Source of the DNA: Irineochytrium annulatum
Taxonomy: Eukaryota > Chytridiomycota > Chytridiomycetes > Chytridiales > Chytridiaceae
DNA length: 24,420 nucleotides
Direction: 5' to 3'
Assembly (NCBI GenBank): GCA_027600665.1
Contig: JADGJL010000344.1
Span: 1-24,420 of the forward strand
Position 1 is the first letter of the stretch. The number at the start of each line of letters is the position of its first letter. The notes below the pieces were generated by a model. The model worked only from the letters and a program-made list of their open reading frames with translations. It was not told the DNA's origin and ran no database searches. Shown here one piece after another: positions 19,380 through 24,420 of the stretch. A program made the position numbers and the translations under genes.

Positions 19380-21910
19380 TCAACCCAATATATCCGCCAG
19401 CGTGAACCCCTTCCGCACAGGCGCGATGCTCGCGCTGCCCCTTCGCTCCACCTCCCCCTCCTCCTCCTCCCGCTTGCACTCCACCCCTCCGTACCCCGCC
19501 TCATCAAACTTCGGCCGGACGCCCTCCCGCTCGCACATGGAGTGGAGCGAGAGGAGGATCCAGTCGGATTCCGACTTCGTGAAGGGCCCGTCATCGTCCA
19601 CGGAAGGGAAGAGGTCGGTATCGCGCGACGGTAAAGGCTGCCGTGGTTGACGAGCGGGAGGTTCGGAGGCGGTGGGTGCGAACGACGTCGCGAGGGTGTA
19701 ATGAAAAACGGGTTGCCGTGATGGCTGGGATGCTGCATCGCCATCGTCGTTGCCGTCGAACGACGAGATGACGGGAGAATCGGGATATTCCTCGGCAGCG
19801 GGAGCGATATCCCCCGATGGTTGGTCTTGCGGTGGTCTGGCGTCGTCGCAAAACTCGGGCGACGTGTTCAACGACGGAGGCTCCGGCTCCATCTCGTCTT
19901 CATCGTCGTCGTAGAACACAGGTGAAGAAATAACAGGGGAATCTGGGCATTCATCGACGCCGTCGGTGTCCCATTCCGGAAGATCTTGGAGTGTCGTTTT
20001 GCCGTTGACGCAAGACTCCGACGACGTGTTCCACGACGGAAGCTGCTGCTTATTCTTGCCCTCGTCGGCGTCGCAGAACTCGGGCGATGAGATGGCGGGG
20101 GATTTAAGGTCTTCCTCTAGTACGGCAAACTCGATCTCGTCGTATGCTCGTAAGTTATGGCCGTTATCAGAGAGGGTGACGGTGGTTTCCCGCGACGGTG
20201 GGCCCAGCCATGGTCTGCCACCGGGCTCGTCATCGTCGCCGAACTCGGACGACGGAATGGCGGGAGATTCAACTGCAACGGCGACGGAAGGCGACGAAGG
20301 CTGCTGTGACGGTCCGCCACCGATCGCGTCGCCGTCATAAGACAAGACCACGGGTAGGTCGGGGAATGGGTCCCACGACGGGAGCTGCAGTGACGTGCTC
20401 TCGTCGGCCTCGTCCTCGTCGTAGGTTGAGATGACCGGGGATTCGGGATAGTCGTCCGAGTCCTGCAACATAAGTTGTTAAAAGACGGACCTAGAGGGGT
20501 CTCTTAAGGATCAAAAATCACATGTTCATCCGCCATCGGGTGATTGACAGGGACTCTTGTGGCATCGTAACCTAGTCCCACCAATGGCGCTCCCTCGACC
20601 GGAAGCAACGCCCCCAACGGCGCTTCCGCGTCCGCTAGCAGCGCCAGAAAGCTCTCGTCACAAACGGGTGGCATGCCGCTTTCTTCTTCACGTGACTTTA
20701 AAAGAGTTTGGGAGTCCGCGTTCTCCAAGATGGGGTCTTGAAAAGTAGGAAACCCGGCCTTGATAACAGAGATCAGGGATAGCGTGAAAGCTATAGACAC
20801 ACAAGTAGTGCTTACAATGCCATCGTTTACCCGATCCGCGGCAATGGCGCTCCGCCCGTTAATCTGGTTGACAGCGCTAGTCCGCCCCTCAATCTGGTCG
20901 ACCCCGATCCACCCCGGCAATCGCCCGAACTTCTCCGTAACAACAGCATGCGGACCCTTGCATTGCCTCATATGCATCCTGATGCACACGCGATTGTGCA
21001 GCACGTCCCTGTAGTTCACCACACCCCTTAGCTGGATCATGTCCCCGCAGTGGCATCTGAAACCGTTCTCCATGGTTGCCACGGCGACACCGACGCCCTT
21101 CACCTGCCCCGCCGCCCACTTGCTGCGCGCTAAAGCCTCCGTGTGCTCCGGCGTCATCACCCGCGCCTCCAGGCCCTTGCACACCTTCATGTGATCCGTG
21201 AAGAAGTGCTCGTTGTAGCGGCCCTTGATTCCCTGCGTCACCTCCTCCCCGCACGAACGCCTGAACGAGCGCCGTTGATCGTGGACGGTCGCCGGCTCCT
21301 CCAAAAACGAGTGCTGCTGCTGTCTCGTGGCAAAACCGGCGTATATAGCCCCGCCGGGGCCTTTGCAGCCCTTCATGTGGGACGTGTAGCCGCTTTTGGC
21401 ATACGGCTTGCACTTGTCCAGCTTGATCGGCTTCCCGCAGTGGCATTCATACGACGTCGGCGTGGCGGAGAGGACACCGGGCAGCGCGAGGAAGGCGGCC
21501 CGCTTCTGCTCCGGCGTCAGCGCGGTCTTCGCCGTCGTCGTCGGTTTCACCGTCGTGGTCGTCGTCGTCGATCGCGCGTGTCGTCGCTGGGACTTGCTTT
21601 TAAGCCGCCTGGGCGTGGGGGTTTGTGGTTCGGATACGGGTACGGGTTCATGGCCTTTGGCGGGATGGAAGTGGTCGTCGCTGGAGGATGGCGTGAGGGA
21701 GGCGACTGTGTGTTCGTACGATCTGGCGCCGCACCAGCGGCGATATCGCGGGGGGCCGAGGTGCTGATCGATGGGCAGCAGCAGGACGTCGCCGGCGTCC
21801 TCGATCTCCGCGTCATCACGAACCAGGGATCGCTTGAGAGGCTTGCGCTGTGGCTCCATATCGTGAATGCGCAAGGCAAGCAAGTGCTTCGAATATTTTG
21901 CACTCCGCAT
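19380..21910 (-). CDS. Protein with CxCG...HMxxCKG repeats and SPVISS acidic repeats
   Basis: Exons 21910-20816, 20758-20522 and 20462-19380 sum to 2415 nt (804 aa). Start is the ATG at 21910 (MRSAKYSKHL) or the one at 21859 (MEPQRKPLKR). A basic, Thr-rich N-terminus is followed by three Cys/His repeats (see separate entries) of form C-x-C-G ... H-M-x2-C-K-G; the middle one has lost a Cys. A Ser-free hydrophobic linker then leads to a long acidic, probably disordered region with five degenerate copies of (P)xSPxISS followed by DDDE. The end has a short conserved-looking segment (SDWILLSLHSMCERE) and FTLADILG. The join to the last exon is an inference: a phase-0 GT..AG intron (20463-20521) removes the in-frame stop at 20504. 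Intron 1 (57 nt) is stop-free. Nucleic-acid or protein binding is possible. No family recognised. Confidence 0.68.
19750..20462 (-). repeat. five degenerate SPxISS-DDDE protein repeats
   Basis: Within the last exon, five copies recur: YPESPVISTYDEDE, VESPAIPSSEFGDDDE, LKSPAISSPEFCDADE, CPDSPVISSPVFYDDDED and YPDSPVISSFDGNDD. LPSW or PSLNTS segments lie between some of them. The unit pairs a Ser-Pro site with an acidic patch. Confidence 0.65.
20950..21450 (-). repeat. three Cys/His repeats, CxCG...HMxxCKG type
   Basis: Three protein-level repeats within the gene. Copy 1 (about 21350-21450) has CHCGKPIKLD then SHMKGCKG. Copy 2 (about 21165-21262) has SCGEEV then DHMKVCKG, and lacks the first Cys. 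Copy 3 (about 20950-21060) has CHCGDMIQL then MHMRQCKG with a longer loop. Spacing suggests a small C-C-H-C zinc-binding unit. Zinc binding is inferred. Confidence 0.6.
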
Positions 21911-22757
21911 AATTGACACGCTGGTCCATCTATGCCTGCCATGCTTCCATACCAGATACCAGGGCTTGCATGCTCAATCCGATCGGTTGCAATCGCAACA
22001 TCAAATGGCGAACCCCTCTGCATCAGCGACCAGCTTTACAGGAGGACGGGCAGATCGCGAGGGTTTCGGAGCTATCGCCGCGACGAGAGCAAACCTGAGG
22101 ACCTCAGATGAGGGCGTGCCACATCGTCGGGGGTGGCCATAACGGCTTGCGGGAGAACGTCGCACTGCGAGGCAACTGGATCTGCAGTTGGGCATGGTTT
22201 ATGGAGCCCTCATACGAAAGGACATCGGGGAAATGCACTTTGAGCCATCGGCGGTGCAACTGCTATCTTGAGACGTTGCCAACCAAAAAATAGTATTTGG
22301 AAACTGCTGCTATCCCTCACAAAAGCATACTGCAGCGACGTCTAAGACAATGGACAGCCATTCATGCATGTACTCGACCATTAAAATACAGCTCGCGCTC
22401 GCCTCACCCTGTAACGTCATATTACGGTGATGATCCGATGTTATGGCAGATCGGACGCCAAGGATGCTAGGTCGCCGATCGCAGCGCTGGTTGGCGGCCT
22501 GCCAGCGCCCCCGAGGAGCCGAAGGAGCCCGAAAAACTGGCACAAGCGCCTCAATTCTCAATTCTCAGCCTCCTTGGGGCCGCCTCCGTATGCGATGCGC
22601 ATCTCCGGAGCTATTGCGATGCTGAGGCCCCCAGCCTCGACTTACGTAGATGGAGGGATAGGGGACAGGCGAACCTAATATACCTAGCTCTGAGCGTGCC
22701 CCACGCCTTCGACTACCATCCGGTCCCAACCTCGTCGCCCCACGAGAAAGCCCACCC
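21911..22757. other. long divergent intergenic region
   Basis: About 850 nt between two divergently transcribed genes, the longest gene-free stretch in the window. Several short frames of 60-90 codons on both strands lack codon bias, family similarity or splice support, so none is called. No tRNA-like promoter boxes or inverted repeats of note were seen. It probably carries both promoters. Confidence 0.45.
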
Positions 22758-24420
22758 ATGTCCTCGCATCACCAGACGCCCACGGCCCTCCGCGTCGACC
22801 ACCTGGTCGCCCGGACGATGCTGTCGGCGTCATGCCCACCGCACACCTTCCCGCCGACCACCTCCTACCACTACGCCCCCGTGGCGTCCCACCCGAACCT
22901 CTCGCTGTTGGCCGCGGCGGCCTCCTCGTCCTCCACAACCTCATCGACGCCATCCCCACCTCTCGGAACCCCGACCACGAACGCGTCCTTCCACGCCAAC
23001 GCCCATGCGCCCCCAACCCACAACTTCCACTCCCATCGCCGCCAATCCGACGCCACCCTGCACCAGCCCCAACAGCCCTACGCGACCCTCCACGTCCTCG
23101 TCGGCGGCGTGCCCTTCGCGGTACCCTCGCACCAGCTCCACGGCTTCCCGGACACGCTCCTGACGCGTCACCTGCGCGCGTCGTCGACCAGCCTGAGCCA
23201 GAGCGGTGAGACCGAGGTCCATTTAAACCTGCCCAACAGGTGCCCCGAACTTTTTCGGAGGGTCGTGCTGCCGTTCTACGACACGAGTCGGAGGTGGAGG
23301 GTCGAGGACGTGGATGTTGCGAGGAACTACATGGAGCAAGGGGCGGCCGAGTGGGCCGGCGGGGACCTGCAGGAGAAAATGGACAGGGAGCTCAAGTTCT
23401 ACAACCTCCCGACGCCGTTCGACGCCGACCACACCCTGACCCTCGTCGCCCGTTCCGTCGAGCACCGGCGACTGTCCTCACCTATCCCGACATCCGCCGA
23501 CCCGCAGCGTCGACGCAGCCGCCCGTCGTCCGACAACACGTCAGCCTTTGTCCTGATGGACCCGGAGGGCTGGGCGTCCCGATGCGTGGGCCTGCTCGAG
23601 GACCGCGCGAGGTGGCTGGAGGCCGAGCGCGAGCGGTGCATGAGCATCCTCGGCCGGTTGGGCGACCTGCTCTCCGGCGCCATCGACAACAACGACATGG
23701 ACGAGCACGACGACGGGTGGAGGAAGAGGAAGCGGGGACCCGTCGTCGCACGGTCGAGCAGCAGCGAGGTCACCGAGATGTCCGACGACGCGTTCCAGGG
23801 GTCAGGGATGAGCCCATCACCGGGCCTGCAGCATCGCGGCGGCGGTGGACACGAGCAGGCAGGGGACGACGCGCCCTTGTCGCCGCCGGAGGTGCATGAC
23901 GCCGCCCTCGCGGCATCACCCGACATCGGTTCCAACTCGACGACGGACCTAAAGAAGGGGGAGGACGGGCGATACAGCTGCACCACGTGCGACCGGTCCT
24001 TTAGCCGGAAGAATGGTACTTACAACTCCCCCATTTCTTTCATCCTTTTTTTTTTTTTTTTTCTTTTATTTTTGTTCCGGTCATTTTCTTGCTAACGCTT
24101 TTATTACTTCAGACTTGAAGCGCCACATGGGCGTCCACAGCGCCTTCAAGGCCTTCACCTGCGACCGTTGCTTCCACAAGTTCAACCGCAAGGACGCGCT
24201 CATACGACACGGGTTGAACTGCGTGCGAAGGGGTTCAGGTGGAGGGTCCGGAGGTGGTGGTGGAGCCGTGGGAGGGATGGCTGGCGCTGCGGAAGAGACA
24301 GGGCAGGCGGCCGGTGCGGGTGGAGAAGGAGGTGGAAGCGGGCCGCCTAGGTCGTCGTCGTCCGAATCGGAGGCGGGTGTTGCAGTGAGGGAGGAGACGG
24401 GTGTGGGCGGAGTGCAGGAA
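22758..24420 (+). CDS. T1/BTB-domain C2H2 zinc-finger protein (3' end outside window)
   Basis: Exon 1 22758-24015, intron 24016-24112 (branch-like gctaac; a poly-T run of about 17 inside), exon 2 from 24113, still open at the window end. Residues 1-107 are Pro/Ser/His-rich. Residues ~108-215 look like a BTB fold of the potassium-channel T1/KCTD type: LHVLVGGVPFAVPSHQL, FPDTLLTRHL, CPELFRRVVLPFYD and the ending DRELKFYNLP. A second helical region follows (WASRCVGLLEDRARWLEAER). Zinc finger 1 begins at Cys408 (CTTCDRSFSRKNDLKRHMGVH) and is split by the intron; finger 2 (CDRCFHKFNRKDALIRHGLNC) ends in Cys. A Gly/Ser-rich tail continues to the edge. The finger order fits a DNA-binding transcription regulator that multimerises through its BTB-like domain; this is inference. 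The T1 match is by eye. Confidence 0.78.
24045..24075 (+). repeat. poly-T tract in zinc-finger gene intron
   Basis: A run of about 17 T followed by further T-rich sequence inside intron 1 of the zinc-finger gene. It may serve as a polypyrimidine tract; its length is prone to sequencing error. Confidence 0.7.

Noticed and set aside
21143..21916. 257-codon plus-strand frame
   Set aside because: Antisense to exon 1 of the Cys/His repeat protein, Arg/Leu-rich as expected for the reverse of GC-rich coding sequence.
22001..22678. Short frames on both strands in the long intergenic region
   Set aside because: No codon bias, motifs or splice context; lengths expected by chance in GC-moderate DNA.
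1..24420. CRISPR arrays, prokaryotic operons, transposon ends
   Set aside because: No direct-repeat arrays, no transposase or reverse transcriptase frames, and the genes are intron-bearing eukaryotic genes.

Overview
The window is a piece of a nuclear genome from a zoospore-forming (chytrid-type) fungus. The gene set is eukaryotic and fungal in style: compact genes, many short introns (about 41-97 nt) with GT..AG ends, GC-rich coding sequence and AT-rich spacers. A dynein regulatory complex subunit (DRC3) points to a motile flagellum, which excludes most terrestrial fungi. The genus cannot be fixed from the sequence. For most genes, exon chains were rebuilt by hand from splice sites, reading frame and family similarity, and every complete chain reported sums to a whole number of codons.

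Layout, left to right. PUS7 (-, 328-2977) is a tRNA/mRNA pseudouridine synthase. An F-box protein with ankyrin-like repeats (-, 3334-4305) follows. A broken TIR-domain gene (+, 4698-6207) lies next to it. Then come PRP2/DHX16, a spliceosomal DEAH helicase (+, 6400-9767); OMA1, a mitochondrial inner-membrane metallopeptidase (-, 9861-11216); VPS27, the ESCRT-0 sorting receptor (+, 11343-13650); and an unrecognised coiled-coil protein (+, 14036-14973). An apparently intact TIR-domain gene (-, 15100-16737) is followed by DRC3 (+, 16812-18880). An 804-residue protein with CxCG...HMxxCKG repeats and SPVISS-type acidic repeats (-, 19380-21910) comes next. Last is a protein joining a potassium-channel-type T1/BTB domain to C2H2 zinc fingers (+, 22758 to beyond the window).

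Most of these are unrelated housekeeping genes packed closely together, several divergently transcribed from short shared promoters (OMA1/VPS27 126 nt apart, TIR/DRC3 74 nt apart). They do not form one pathway.

The part most worth a second look is the TIR pair. Two paralogues with the same intron positions lie in opposite orientation, about 8.9 kb apart, flanking four genes. One copy is open over 479 codons. The other carries an in-frame stop, a 1-nt deletion, a 16-nt deletion and a 9-nt insertion. A roughly 255-bp stretch of exon 3 is far more similar between the copies than the rest, as expected from gene conversion. TIR domains are uncommon in fungi, and the C-terminal half of this protein matches nothing I recognise. 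The T1/BTB-zinc-finger fusion and the repeat protein beside it are the other unusual genes.
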